64,000 bases of DNA from Scolanthus callimorphus (taxonomy: Eukaryota; Cnidaria; Anthozoa; Actiniaria; Edwardsiidae), in contig CM066913.1 of the NCBI GenBank assembly GCA_033964015.1, forward strand, positions 9,480,953 through 9,544,952, in the 5' to 3' direction. Under the pieces are notes generated by a model that saw nothing but the letters and a program-made list of their open reading frames with translations, ran no database searches and was not told the DNA's origin. Shown here one piece after another: positions 35,869 through 45,735 of the stretch. Numbering within the stretch: position 1 is the first letter of the stretch; each line of letters starts with the position of its first letter. The translations under genes were made by a program, and so were the position numbers.

Positions 35869-38800
35869 GCCAAGGACCAATATACCAGTGCAAAGACCCA
35901 TTCCAGCACCACCAACCAAACTACGACCCCCAACAGTCCTTATAGTCAGACCACCTCTCAAAACAGGTACTACACCTAGAAAAAATATTCCCAACCAAGA
36001 GCGAAGCCTTCCAATCCCAGCCCCTAGAAGAAATATTCCTTACCCCCACCCCAAACCCATTCCAACCCCTAGAAAAAATATCCCCAACCAGCCACAAAAA
36101 CCAATCCCAGCCCCTAGAAGAAATATCGTATCTAGTTTTATAGATAGTGGTAATCGGCTAGTGAAAGCTATCCCACAAACAACGAACAACGCGTTCAATT
36201 GGATAAAAAATAAGACATCGGAATTAGTGGACAGAATTAAGTCTGTTGGTGTTGGTGAAGCTCTTGCGGATCTCATCAACCAAAATATCTCTGCATTTAC
36301 TAATAACAAGCCACCCCAACTTAGAAGAGGGGTAAGTATATCTGAGAGTGTGAGAGCTGAATTAGAAGAAAGGAAAGCCCAGAGCAACACGGCTCAAACC
36401 CCACCAAACCCAAATCGCCACGAGGTTAATGCTGATCTGAATAATGACTTATCAAACATGATTTTTAACAAACTCAAACCAGACATAGAGATGCGTTCAA
36501 GGATTGTTTACGGTTTTACGGCTAGAATTTATCGTGGGGGTGGAGAAATAGTCGTGTATGAGAAAACCCTTCGTGGGGAGGGGGCTTTTACAAGTTTATC
36601 TGCAATTAAGAAATATATCAAAAGGTGTGAGACCAAAAGGTTAGATTTGGAGAATTCCGAAGTGTGGAGTGGAGCGTATCTACCAGCAACAGAGGTTGTT
36701 GACACCCCAGGCGTCTATGAAGGCAGGGTTGAGTTTACTAAGATTTCGATAAAAGTCATCCATAGCAACGAACCATTAATGGGGTGTGGCCCCTTACCTG
36801 AGTGGCTACGTAATAAGCCATGTATCCACGCCATTGATAATAAGAAGGACAATCTCTGTGTTTGGAGATGTCTTGCCATTTACTTTGGATATCGTGATAA
36901 TATCCCTAGACCCGCTGAAAAAACTTCCAGAAAGGCGCTAAAACTGGCGCGTGATTTTTACGACGACCAAACGATGAAAGTTGCAGACGTGAGGGCGACG
37001 AAACTTGTTGATTTTGAAGGTATTGCTAAGAGACATTTTATTAACATCCGCTTGTATGAACCAAAAAACCAAAAGGTTTGGAAACTAGTGTTCGGCAAAG
37101 ACCAGTTCAAAAAGAACTTACCGTGTGTAGACATCGGACTCTATAAAGGCCACTGTTTCTACATCAAGGATATCGAAGTCCTAACAGGACACTGGGAATG
37201 TTCTGGGTGCGAGCAAAGATTCAACAGACATGCTAATTACAACAGACATGTCACAGAAAAAAGATGTTCAGGAGGAAAGACACAATTGATATGCAAAGGG
37301 GAAAAGTTCAAACACATCATGAACAGCTCTGAAAAGGTGTTTTATGGAGGTAATACCCAATTCAGTTATGTAGGGTGCCGCTGGATCGAAGAACAGTCTA
37401 AGCATATAGGCAAACACATTCATCACGCTCTCTGTGGGCATGGAGGCGAGCGGTGTGTTTTGGACGGAAAAAAGGAGATTTTGGTTGATGGATACGAACC
37501 ACAGTCTAAGACCGTTTTTCAATTCTATGGGTGTAAATGGCACAGCTGCCCCTGTTCAAGTGACGATGAAGAGAGATACAAAGAAACTCTTAAAATGGAA
37601 AAGAAGATTAGAGACTTGGGATACGAGGTCGTCTCGGTTTGGGAGCATGCCTATTTCCCTGAATTAAGTGATACGAGACTTGAAAAGAAATTTACCCCAT
37701 ACCCATATTTTATTGTTTACGATTTTGAAGCATTGCTCCGCAAACTTTCCCGAGAGATGACTGACGACCTGACTTTCAACACCAAACATATTCCAGTTAG
37801 TGTTGCTATCACCGATAATTTTACAAACAAACTCACCTTTCTTGTTAACTCAAACCCTGAAGAGCTTATTAAAGGCTTTATAGCAGATTTAGAACATCGT
37901 CGGAAAGCCATTGTCGAAAAAGTAGCAAGAGAATACCCATTGCCAGACAAAGAGTCCATACCCGAAAACGTATATAAGCAATATGAGAAGTGGTGTAGAC
38001 AAGTACCTGTTTTAGGTTTTAATAGCGGGAAGTACGATATCAATATGATTAAAGAATATTTTGTAAAGCACATGACCGAGCAAGCTGGAGAGATTTTTGT
38101 GGCAAAGAAAGAGAATAGCTATATGTTCCTGACAACTGACCATTTTAAATGTTTAGATGTGATGTCCTACTTAGCCCCGGGACTCTCTTTTGATAAGTGG
38201 TGTAAAGCAAACAACTGTGAAGCGCAAAAACTTGTCTTTCCGTACGAGTGGCTGGATAGTTATGAGAAGCTTTCTAACGTAGGCCCTGTGGAATATAAGG
38301 ACTTTTACTCAAGCCTCCAACAGAAAATCACAGTGTCTCATCAAGAATATGAAGAATTTAAGATCGAATTCCATAAGCGTGGTTGTGTTACCATGATGGA
38401 TTGGTTGCGGGAGTATAACCTGGCCGACGTTGTACCTTTCGTAGAAGCTCTTGAGAAAACTCGGCAGCAATATTACCCCGATGGAATCGATATGTTAAAA
38501 GATGCTGTATCTATCCCAGGGATCTCAATGACTTATGTTTTGAACAAAGCTTTGAAATTGAAGAAGAGACACGAGCCCGCCTTATACGCTCCAGGGCAAC
38601 CTTGCACCCACAAGTGTTCTGATAAGTGTTATAAAAAGGTCTGTAAAGAATGCACCAAGACTAGAAAATCGTGCTCTGAATGCCCGAAAAACAAAGCTTA
38701 TGAATTACTAAAAACAGGAATGGTTGGGGGGCCCAGTATTGTGTTTACGCGGTATGCTGAAAAGGATAAGTCAAAGATTCGGCCTCATAAATACAAAGAC

Positions 38801-40080
38801 CCAAAAACATGCAAGTCTGTCGTTGGTTTTGATGCAAACAGTTTGTATCTATACTGCTCCGGTCAAGAAATGCCTTGCGGTAAAGAAAAATACATTGAGG
38901 CCGAAAACCCAACGGATCCCGAATATGTTAACAACGTTTGTGAAGACATTCTTGCCGACAAGTTGTTTGGTTTTTGCCAGGTGGATATCCACGCACCTGA
39001 AAATCTCAGAGAGAAATTTGAAGAGTTTTCACCGTTGTTTGTTGTAGACGGTGTTCCAGAGGAGCTAGTCCCTGAACATATGAAAGAATACCAAAAAGAC
39101 ACCGGCAGAAAAACTCTAAAAGGTACTAAAAAATTACTTGGGGTGACCAAGGCAAAGAAGATCTTGCTATATGCACCCTACTGAAATGGTATCTTAACCA
39201 GGGTTTAGAGGTAACAGCTGTACACAAGATTTTAAAATATAAATCGGGTAGACCCTTCAAATGGTTTCCAGACGAAGTCAGCAACGCTCGAAGAGATGGG
39301 GATTCTAACCCCGCCTTGAAGCAGCTAGGAGATACTTACAAACTAAAAGGTAACTCTTTTTATGGTAAGATGATCGAAGATCTCGAAAAACATACCAAGA
39401 CTAGCTATACTCAAGACGAGGCGGGGGTTGATAAGGCTTTTAGAAGTCCTTTCTTTGACGATTTAGAAGTCATCAATGACACGTACGAGCTGAAAGAAAG
39501 AAAGCGGCAGGTCACTATAAACCGACCTTATCAGTGTGGTATAGCTGTATACCAATTGGCTAAATTACGAATGTTGGAATTTTACTACGATTTTCTTGAC
39601 AAATATGTCGATCGAAAGGGCTTCGAACTCATACAAATGGACACCGACAGCCTTTACATGGCTCTTTCGAATGAAAACTTGGATGAGATTATCAAACCTA
39701 AACTCCAAGATGAATATTCCCAAAACGGAAAAGCTGAATTTCTGTCAACCTCGAAATATCACGACAGAACTCCAGGGCTCTTTAAACTCGAGTTTAAGGG
39801 GACGCGAATGATAGCTCTTACCTCCAAATGCTATTACGCCGAAGACACGGCAATGAAAGCAAAGTTTAGTTGTAAGGGCGTTTCCAAAAGACAAAATAAT
39901 ATGTCCTGGAATAGATACTACAAGGCTTTGAACGGGGTCAAAGATAAGGCGCAAAATACCGGTTTTAGAGTTCACGATAACCAAATTGTGACATACACTC
40001 AGAATAAACTTGGCTTGAGCACATATTACGATAAACGCATAGTGGCAGACGACAGAATTCACACAAAACCTTTGTATTAG
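35741..40080 (+). CDS. Protein-primed family B DNA polymerase, frameshifted
   Basis: This gene replicates the element. Domains in order: SAP-like helix pair (residues 3-37), Pro-rich PIPAPR(R)NIP repeats (38-130), a region with DNLCVWRCL and a later GHCFYI that resembles an OTU-type cysteine protease (360-475), a C2H2-type zinc finger (485-510), a restriction-endonuclease-like block VDGYEP..FYGCKWHSCPC (580-635), the 3'-5' exonuclease (YDFEALL about 660, NSGKYD about 762, YNLADVV about 893), and polymerase motif A FDANSLY (about 1030). Motifs B (GNSFYG, 39350) and C (MDTDSLY, 39640) follow a one-base frame change near 39176-39181, where frame 1 stops at 39184. As assembled, the polymerase is broken between motifs A and B. 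Confidence 0.93.
39176..39184 (+). other. Frameshift in PolB
   Basis: A short C-run ends the first frame (stop at 39182-39184), while the conserved polymerase continues at once in another frame to 40080. Motifs B and C are downstream. Sequencing error or a real single-base loss both fit. Confidence 0.85.
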
Positions 40081-40081
40081 C

Positions 40082-41071
40082 TCATTTCAATACAAAATTA
40101 GGCGGTAGCTCAGTATCTTCTGGTACAACCTGAAGCTCTTCCCTACTAAATCCGCGCCTTGGCCCATCTTCTAGATAATACAACACAGGTTGATTAGGTG
40201 ACACCACACTACGTGATAAACCATAAATCTCCAAACTCCAGACCGGATCTGTAGCACGTCTACGTTCACCTCCTTCACTTTCACCTGGAGCTAATAGATA
40301 TCTAACTCTAACCCCTAGGGGTAGTCTCACCTCATCAAGCCCAACAACACGCTTGTACCTTTGAGACTTGATGTCAACTTCTTTCAACCCAATAGCTTTT
40401 ACAGGCTCTTTGCCGGTGATTCTTATAGGCTGACTATTCAAATTTCTCAAAACATCTGGCAAACGTTTCACCCAAACTCTAGAGCGATCATCACTAATCA
40501 TTTCCTGTGCATATTGATGAGAAAATAATTTCTCACCCAAAGTCCGATTCGCCCGCTCTACAAATGCCTGAGCTCGATGATTCCCAGCCTCACTTCGCTG
40601 AATGGCTACTTTATGTTTATTCATGAGATTAGTAACTTCACCCATGAATTCTTTACCAGGGTCAACAATTAATGTCTTTGGCCACTTAAGTTTTCGAGAG
40701 TAAATCTTGGTTAATGCTCTCGCCACTTCACCACTTTCTTTTGAAGTTAATGCTTCGGCATCCTTGTATCTCGAGGCGATATCAATCACCACCAACGCGT
40801 ACTTATACGTTTTCCTACCAACTTTATCATGAGGTAGAAATAGCAAGTCTGCTTGGTGAATCTGATTTGGTTTATCCACAGTCCAATGGGGTCTGGGAAT
40901 ATACTTCGGAGGTGGTAAATAAATTTGCCATAGCGCCTGTTTCTCAAGCCACCGTTTAGCCTCAGCTTCACTGACTTTTGTCTTTTCAGCTAGTTTTGGA
41001 ATAGCTGAATAACCTTTCCAGTAACCTTCTGTGGAATAGTATATTTTCGATAACATTCTTTCGTTACTCAT
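40082..41071 (-). CDS. Polinton integrase (retrovirus-type, rve fold)
   Basis: This 329-residue DDE integrase inserts the element. It has an N-terminal helix-turn-helix/zinc-less region (1-60), and a catalytic core with Asp75 (IHQADLLF), Asp137 (IVDPGKEF) and Glu172 (FVERANRT), the last two about 35 residues apart as in the D,D-35-E family. A C-terminal SH3-like beta region ends ..SREELQVVPED. It is intact. It converges on PolB with a single base between the two stop codons and diverges from the capsid gene through a shared 33-bp promoter region. This type of integrase is diagnostic for Polintons. Confidence 0.93.
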   Translation of the reverse strand: MSNERMLSKIYYSTEGYWKGYSAIPKLAEKTKVSEAEAKRWLEKQALWQIYLPPPKYIPRPHWTVDKPNQIHQADLLFLPHDKVGRKTYKYALVVIDIASRYKDAEALTSKESGEVARALTKIYSRKLKWPKTLIVDPGKEFMGEVTNLMNKHKVAIQRSEAGNHRAQAFVERANRTLGEKLFSHQYAQEMISDDRSRVWVKRLPDVLRNLNSQPIRITGKEPVKAIGLKEVDIKSQRYKRVVGLDEVRLPLGVRVRYLLAPGESEGGERRRATDPVWSLEIYGLSRSVVSPNQPVLYYLEDGPRRGFSREELQVVPEDTELPPNFVLK

Positions 41072-41104
41072 TTAAAGAATAATCCATCTATTTTTAAATA
41101 AAAG
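41072..41104. promoter_or_regulatory. Bidirectional promoter, integrase/capsid
   Basis: A 33-bp gap between two divergent ATGs holds one TTTAAAGA (from 41071, 34 bp before the capsid ATG) and one TTTAAA (41093-41098, about 22-27 bp before the integrase ATG). TTTAAA is its own reverse complement. Confidence 0.55.
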
Positions 41105-42352
41105 ATGTCACAAGCTATATCAGAAAACATTAATCCAAACAGGGACCCACGAGAGCCTTTCGGCTTGAAGGCAGAGTCTTCATTGAATAGGATCACATTA
41201 AATCCATCTTCAGCTAGTCCCGGAGAGAGACTCTATATTAATATTCCGAAACTTGCAGAGAATGTGGTGATTGTTCCAAAGACCCTAGCGCTAACGTTTA
41301 ACATTGCTTTAACTGGTACGGGTAAGCATGCGGATAATAGATTTGTTAACAATTTGACAGCATGCTTGAAATCAAGATATAAGATACATTTTGGTGGAGA
41401 GACAGTGCAGGATACTAATAGGTATGATTTATATAAGCTATATAGTGATCTTCATCTTTCTAAAAAGGAACGAGAAACTAGGCTCAAAGAAGGAATTTCC
41501 AGTCTCAACATGCGTAAACTGAGGGCTGATACAGATGATAAAGTGTCTACAGATGCAGCAGAAGTAGCATTAGCAGCTGTATATAACACAAAATATAGAC
41601 TCCCTCTTGAGCATCCAATTATAGACAATCATGGAGTATTTTATCCAATGGCACTTTCTCAAGGGTTTATGTTTGAGGTTACTCTTCCAGAATCAAAAGA
41701 TCTTACAATAACAAGCGACAAAACAAAACCATTTACATATGCTATTTCCAATCTTGAGCTAGAATACCAAAACATTTCAAGTGACTTCCTAGCAAAAGAG
41801 GCAAAGAGCACTTATCAAAATGGAAAAGGGTTTTACTATGAAAATATTCATCTCCATAAGACGTTCACAATTACCAAAGGGACGGATAGCATATTAAATG
41901 AGAATATTAACATCCCTCGTAGAAGTATGACAGGTATCCTAATGTTGTTTATAACACCACATGCAGAGGGGGCACGTGATAGTGAAAGTTTTGTGAATCC
42001 AAGTATTACAAGTGTTAAAATTAACATCGATGGCGTACCAAACCGGTTATATAGCAAAGGTATGGAAACCTCAGATTTTTATGATGCAGCTGTCAAACGG
42101 TTTGGATCGAGTGATAATATATCAATCAAGGAGTTTTATAATGATAAATTTGCAATATGGATAGACCTACGAACATATCATGATGACTCTATACATGGTA
42201 ATGGCTTACACATCAGTAATACAAGAGATGGAGTTCATCTAGAGATGAAACGAACAGCTTCAGGGTCTGGTACCATTACCTGCTATATGTTCGTGGTAGC
42301 CGACGCGTTGATGACGGTCATGAATTCCAACTTGCATTCAATCGTGTATTAA
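41105..42352 (+). CDS. Putative major capsid protein (double jelly-roll)
   Basis: The 415-residue protein is rich in beta-strand-type sequence. Hallmarks seen in Polinton/adintovirus capsid-type proteins include LPLEHPIIDNHGVFYPMAL in the middle and WIDLRTYHD..HGNGL, then VVADALMTVMNS..IVY at the C-terminus. It sits between the integrase and the packaging ATPase, where a shell protein is expected. The length is at the short end for double jelly-roll capsids. The identification rests on pattern and position, not on a catalytic motif. It is intact, with no signal peptide or membrane segment. Confidence 0.72.
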   Translation: MSQAISENINPNRDPREPFGLKAESSLNRITLNPSSASPGERLYINIPKLAENVVIVPKTLALTFNIALTGTGKHADNRFVNNLTACLKSRYKIHFGGETVQDTNRYDLYKLYSDLHLSKKERETRLKEGISSLNMRKLRADTDDKVSTDAAEVALAAVYNTKYRLPLEHPIIDNHGVFYPMALSQGFMFEVTLPESKDLTITSDKTKPFTYAISNLELEYQNISSDFLAKEAKSTYQNGKGFYYENIHLHKTFTITKGTDSILNENINIPRRSMTGILMLFITPHAEGARDSESFVNPSITSVKINIDGVPNRLYSKGMETSDFYDAAVKRFGSSDNISIKEFYNDKFAIWIDLRTYHDDSIHGNGLHISNTRDGVHLEMKRTASGSGTITCYMFVVADALMTVMNSNLHSIVY

Positions 42353-42380
42353 AAAGAACAACTGTTATAATACAAAAAGT
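42345..42380 (+). promoter_or_regulatory. Promoter/hairpin before ATPase gene
   Basis: An AT-rich variant box (ATTAAAAAGA) lies about 30 bp before the ATG. TGTATT (42345-42350) pairs with AATACA (42370-42375). It overlaps the end of the capsid gene. Confidence 0.4.
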
Positions 42381-43007
42381 ATGGAAGAATTACGAGAAAA
42401 AGTTCCTTTTCATTGTATTATAACTGGACCGACAAATTGCGGAAAGACAAAATACCTCACGGAACAGCTCCGAGGACCGTTCCGCAATGTGTTTGAATAT
42501 ATTGTTCTCATATGTCCGACTTATGCTAAAAATAAGACCTATCATAGATTTGCTCACGGAGATAAACGTTTCTTGGTATTATCGCCAGATGCTAGTAACA
42601 TTGATGAAATTAACGAGTTATTGAAGGATTGCTCACAACTTTTTTCTGGTACAAATACGTTACTTATTTTGGATGACTGTGCTGTATCGAAAGATCTAAA
42701 GCAACGCTCCAACAAGTTTATAGATTTAGCCTTCTCAGGGAGACACGATGGATTATCAGTGTGGGTGTTGACGCAACAATTAACATCCATAGCAAAGCCC
42801 TTCCGTGACAACGTCGCCTGCGTGGTTACATTCCATAATCCGTCTCAAGTCGGCACAAAAACACTGTTTGAAGATTACGGAGGAGATTTAGACGTTGAGA
42901 CTCGTAAAAAGTTTGTGGAACTGCTGAAAACTGAAAAATATTCCAGGCTCTGTTTCTGTTTACGTTATCCATTCGAAAAGTATTTAGAGATTCCTACTAC
43001 GCAGTGA
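42381..43007 (+). CDS. A32/FtsK-HerA-type genome packaging ATPase
   Basis: This 208-residue P-loop ATPase pumps DNA into particles. The Walker A motif is GPTNCGKTKY (residues 16-25), Walker B is TLLILDDC (about 93-100), and a sensor-like VLTQQL follows (about 129-134). Its short length and motif spacing match the A32-like ATPases of Polintons, virophages and large DNA viruses. It is intact. Its stop codon is directly followed by the TTTAAA box of the next gene. Confidence 0.92.
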   Translation: MEELREKVPFHCIITGPTNCGKTKYLTEQLRGPFRNVFEYIVLICPTYAKNKTYHRFAHGDKRFLVLSPDASNIDEINELLKDCSQLFSGTNTLLILDDCAVSKDLKQRSNKFIDLAFSGRHDGLSVWVLTQQLTSIAKPFRDNVACVVTFHNPSQVGTKTLFEDYGGDLDVETRKKFVELLKTEKYSRLCFCLRYPFEKYLEIPTTQ

Positions 43008-43042
43008 TTTAAAAACATCTTATTCTACTTATAAAATAAGAT
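43008..43042 (+). promoter_or_regulatory. TTTAAA box plus hairpin
   Basis: TTTAAAAA at 43008, 35 bp before the ATG, is followed by ATCTTATT..AATAAGAT (8-bp stem, 10-base loop) ending at the ATG. It is nearly identical to 47051-47083. Confidence 0.65.
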
Positions 43043-43564
43043 ATGGCAAGCATTGAAGATTATATCGAAGAAAAAGAGGTCGCTGAACCAAAAGAAAATG
43101 ATATTGAAGTCAAACGAGAATCACTGGCTATTCTCGCGTCTCTTGGGACTACAAAGGAATTTCTAGGTGTTGAGATGAATCTTGGTGATATCAAGAAACT
43201 CTCATCAAAAGACGTTGAAAAATATTATAATCGCTATCAAACTGTATTAGGTAAGAAGGTAACTGGTGGATTAGTTGAATCGGCACTTCAAGCAGTGTCT
43301 CACGTCATCTCCTACGTGGTTCCTGTAGATGACGCTGAAGCGCTTAGCAAAGACTTACAGAACGATGAGTTGGTAAAACGTGAATTATCAAACTTTGCAG
43401 GTCTCTTGGTATTGAAAGGTGGAAGATTGGTAGCACTTGCTAGCGGTCTCTTTCAGGTTGCTAAGCATGTTAAACTAACACCTTCACAGGAGACTTCCAA
43501 CAAAATTCAAGAACTTCCTAGCACAACTGAGCAGACAACTGAGCACACTCTTGAGCATAACTGA
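43043..43564 (+). CDS. Unknown Polinton protein, 173 aa
   Basis: An acidic N-terminus (IEDYIEEKEV) leads into a helical region and a hydrophobic stretch (LVESALQAVSHVISYVVPV). A second mildly hydrophobic segment (FAGLLVLKGGRLVALASGLF) precedes a Thr/Glu-rich tail. No known domain is recognised. It has its own box-hairpin leader and lies among virion genes, so a structural or accessory virion role is plausible but unproven. Confidence 0.75.
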   Translation: MASIEDYIEEKEVAEPKENDIEVKRESLAILASLGTTKEFLGVEMNLGDIKKLSSKDVEKYYNRYQTVLGKKVTGGLVESALQAVSHVISYVVPVDDAEALSKDLQNDELVKRELSNFAGLLVLKGGRLVALASGLFQVAKHVKLTPSQETSNKIQELPSTTEQTTEHTLEHN

Positions 43565-43591
43565 GCAGGCTACTGAGCATGAATGATATGA

Positions 43592-43623
43592 TTTAAAAGA
43601 TTCTTTATAGAAAATAAAGAATC
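43592..43623 (+). promoter_or_regulatory. TTTAAA box plus 10-bp hairpin
   Basis: TTTAAA at 43592 is 32 bp before the ATG. GATTCTTTAT pairs with ATAAAGAATC across a short A-rich loop and abuts the ATG. Confidence 0.65.
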
Positions 43624-44076
43624 ATGTCTGAAGAAGTTGTTGAACAAATTACAAAGGAGCCTCTTCCTGAAAAGAAGAGAGCAACTAAAGAGAAAGACCC
43701 CAAAAAGGTTGCCGCTGGGAGGAAACTCGCAGAATATAATAAGAAGGCGAAAGAAGCACTTGCTAGGGAAATGAAACGTGAAGCGGAGACGAATCCGAAT
43801 CCAGAAGGAGCTTCGGCGGAAGAATCTGGATCACAAGCTTGGATTCCAGAGCTATCTTTTACAACTGTACTGTCTATAGTTGGCATAGGGTTTACGGCAT
43901 TTGATATGTTTATGCGGTACTACAAAAACAGAGTAGTTGATTTATCGCAAGTTCCGACTCATGTTCCAGAATCATTCAAAGAACCACTGCCCTCAAAAAT
44001 TCCTGTCCCAACGAGTGCTATCTCGAAGGGGAGCTCGAGGGGCTTGCCTCTCGAACCGAGAATTGGAATGATGTAA
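43624..44076 (+). CDS. Basic membrane-anchored Polinton protein, 150 aa
   Basis: A Lys/Arg-rich N-terminal half (KKVAAGRKLAEYNKKAKEAL) suits nucleic-acid binding or a nuclear/nucleolar signal. One hydrophobic segment follows (about residues 78-96, FTTVLSIVGIGFTAFDMFM), then a Pro-rich tail ending in LPLEPRIGMM. The combination recalls small core- or membrane-associated virion proteins, but no family name can be assigned. Confidence 0.75.
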   Translation: MSEEVVEQITKEPLPEKKRATKEKDPKKVAAGRKLAEYNKKAKEALAREMKREAETNPNPEGASAEESGSQAWIPELSFTTVLSIVGIGFTAFDMFMRYYKNRVVDLSQVPTHVPESFKEPLPSKIPVPTSAISKGSSRGLPLEPRIGMM

Positions 44077-44080
44077 GTAA

Positions 44081-44112
44081 TTTAAAGATTTTATTTGCGT
44101 ATAAATAAAATC
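44081..44112 (+). promoter_or_regulatory. TTTAAAGA box plus 10-bp hairpin
   Basis: TTTAAAGA is 32 bp before the ATG at 44113. GATTTTATTT pairs with AAATAAAATC next to the ATG. This decides the start: an in-frame ATG at 44095 lies inside the hairpin. Confidence 0.65.
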
Positions 44113-44337
44113 ATGTCAACTGAAAACAAACTTGTGAAAACGGTTACCGATTCAGCCGTCATTATCGGATTGGCCGCTGGAGTTGGATACCTTGGTAAAA
44201 AGGCTATGAAAGAATCATTTATCAACGATCCCTCATCGAGTGTTACAAACTATGCAAAATGGGTCGCTGTACTGTCCGGTAGTATGTATTTGAAAGATTA
44301 TCTGGAAACACAAAAGATTTTACCAAAACCACTTTAA
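44113..44337 (+). CDS. Small membrane protein, 74 aa
   Basis: From the ATG at 44113 (MSTENK) the protein has one or two hydrophobic stretches (SAVIIGLAAGVGYLG and WVAVLSGSMYL) with Lys between them. No family is recognised. The stop codon lies inside the TTTAAA box of the next gene, showing extreme compaction. An alternative start 18 bp upstream is less likely, given the leader structure. Confidence 0.7.
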   Translation: MSTENKLVKTVTDSAVIIGLAAGVGYLGKKAMKESFINDPSSSVTNYAKWVAVLSGSMYLKDYLETQKILPKPL

Positions 44338-44359
44338 AGATATGTGACTTGATTCGTAA
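44333..44359 (+). promoter_or_regulatory. TTTAAAGA box overlapping previous stop codon
   Basis: TTTAAAGA starts 27 bp before the ATG. No clear hairpin is seen here. Confidence 0.55.
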
Positions 44360-44770
44360 ATGGCAACAATAGCAATGATGATTGGTGGCGCTGTATTGAA
44401 TGCGACAACGTTCGTCGGTGGCTCATATCTCGCAAAATACCTAAGTGGAACGTCTTCAGACGCGGAGCGAATAAGACACGACAAGGCTATAGAAAAATAT
44501 CAAAAAGATTATGCCTCATACCAGGAAAAGAGGCAGAAACTCATTGATTGGTACTCGCAACAGCAGGATGCTGAACACCGGGCTTCACAGGATTTGTCGA
44601 ACACCGATGAAGCTTTGAAATTGTATAGTCAAACACATCATGATTTCCAACTAGATGAACCAAAATTCTCTGATTATTATAGACCTAGTAGCAACCAAAA
44701 GATGGGGGAGATGGCATATGTAGGTGGTGGTATGTTGGCAATGGGTTATATGGCTAGTAAATTCTTTTAG
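44360..44770 (+). CDS. Conserved Polinton membrane protein, 136 aa
   Basis: The N-terminal hydrophobic, Gly-rich segment (MIGGAVLNATTFVGGSYLAKYL) is followed by a charged helical middle with coiled-coil character (EKYQKDYASYQEKRQKL) and a second Gly-rich hydrophobic C-terminus (VGGGMLAMGYMASKFF). The pattern resembles proteins I recall next to capsid genes in cnidarian Polintons, but no function is known. It could be a virion membrane or membrane-penetration protein. Confidence 0.78.
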   Translation: MATIAMMIGGAVLNATTFVGGSYLAKYLSGTSSDAERIRHDKAIEKYQKDYASYQEKRQKLIDWYSQQQDAEHRASQDLSNTDEALKLYSQTHHDFQLDEPKFSDYYRPSSNQKMGEMAYVGGGMLAMGYMASKFF

Positions 44771-44779
44771 AGGTACTAA

Positions 44780-44812
44780 TTTAAAGATTCTTTATTCTAA
44801 AAATAAAGAATT
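44780..44812 (+). promoter_or_regulatory. TTTAAAGA box plus 10-bp hairpin
   Basis: TTTAAAGA is 33 bp before the ATG. ATTCTTTATT pairs with AATAAAGAAT over a 5-base loop, one base before the ATG. Confidence 0.7.
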
Positions 44813-45726
44813 ATGGAAATTGGCCCAGAAATACCGGATAAAGAAAATCCTTTTGATCGAGTCGATCCAGGTGATCCAGGTGAGGGTGAAGGGGAATCGA
44901 TTCCGATGACCTCCACTTCAACTCATGATCCTTTCCAGCATCACACCACAGACGAAACTTCATTTATACATAGTGTGGACGAACATACTCCTTTGATTCG
45001 AAGAGAAGAAAGAGTTGAAGATGCTTGGGATAGAATTCGCGATAAATTTCCTAAAGTCGATCCTGCAAAATCTCCCTTCACAGCTGACCTTGATGAATAT
45101 GGTCAGGTGATTGTCAAACTCAAGAGACTTGGTGGTAAGAGCCGCGCCTTGTTCAAACCAGGTGGTGAACTTAATGATAAATTACCGACATCGATAACTA
45201 AGAGTCTCGGCCCTACTGCTGAAGATGCTGTTATAGTTAATGAAGGAGCTATTTCAGGACATCAAAGGGAAGTAAAAGATTTGGAAACTGAACGTGAAAC
45301 AGTTCCTGAGAATCAGAGGGGTACTATAAATCATCAGATTGAAGAACGAAATGAGGAGATTGAGCGATTGGAAAGAGAAAATGAAGAAATAGAAGAGCGA
45401 ATGTCCTTGCGAGATAGAGTCAAGGCTATTTTTAAAAAGTACGGCTTTACAGTCGTTGCTGTCGTTTCAGCAGTAGGTGTTGTTATTGGTGTGATTGTAT
45501 CTAATCTAAAAAAGGTTTGACCAGTGTTGCAAAGGGCGTTGGCAACGGCTTGAAAGCAATTGGTAAAAAGATTGGAGAGATATTACCTGGAATGGTAGGT
45601 GCTATTGCTAGTTTTATCTTCAAAACAGCGGGGGAGGTTATTGGATTTTTAGGCAAAAATGCTTGGCTGCTGATAGTAGCCGTGGTTCTCTACCTTGTTG
45701 AACAATTTAAAAAGAAGAGACGCTAA
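44813..45726 (+). CDS. Coiled-coil membrane protein split by a -1 frame change
   Basis: The first frame (44813-45520, 235 aa) has an acidic N-terminus, a central region (FPKVDPAKSPFTADLDEYG), a Glu/Arg coiled coil (about 150-200) and a membrane segment (VVAVVSAVGVVIGVIVS). A second frame (to 45726) supplies about 69 more residues with two hydrophobic stretches and a KKKRR end, but has no ATG: it opens at TTG 45517. As I recall, related cnidarian Polinton proteins read through both parts. The junction carries A_AAA_AAG (45508-45514) in exactly the phase of a -1 slippery heptamer, two codons before the stop. Programmed frameshifting or a single-base error in the A-run both fit. Confidence 0.75.
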
Positions 45727-45735
45727 GTAAAAAAC
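45706..45735 (+). promoter_or_regulatory. TTTAAA box of penton-type gene
   Basis: TTTAAA lies inside the end of the preceding frame, 30 bp before the next ATG. No hairpin is evident. Confidence 0.45.

Noticed and set aside
40081..40081. PolB and integrase as one overlapping unit
   Set aside because: They lie on opposite strands and converge with one base between stop codons.
44095..44112. Upstream in-frame ATG for the 74-aa protein
   Set aside because: It lies inside the hairpin between the TTTAAAGA box and the ATG at 44113; other genes in the element start directly after that hairpin.
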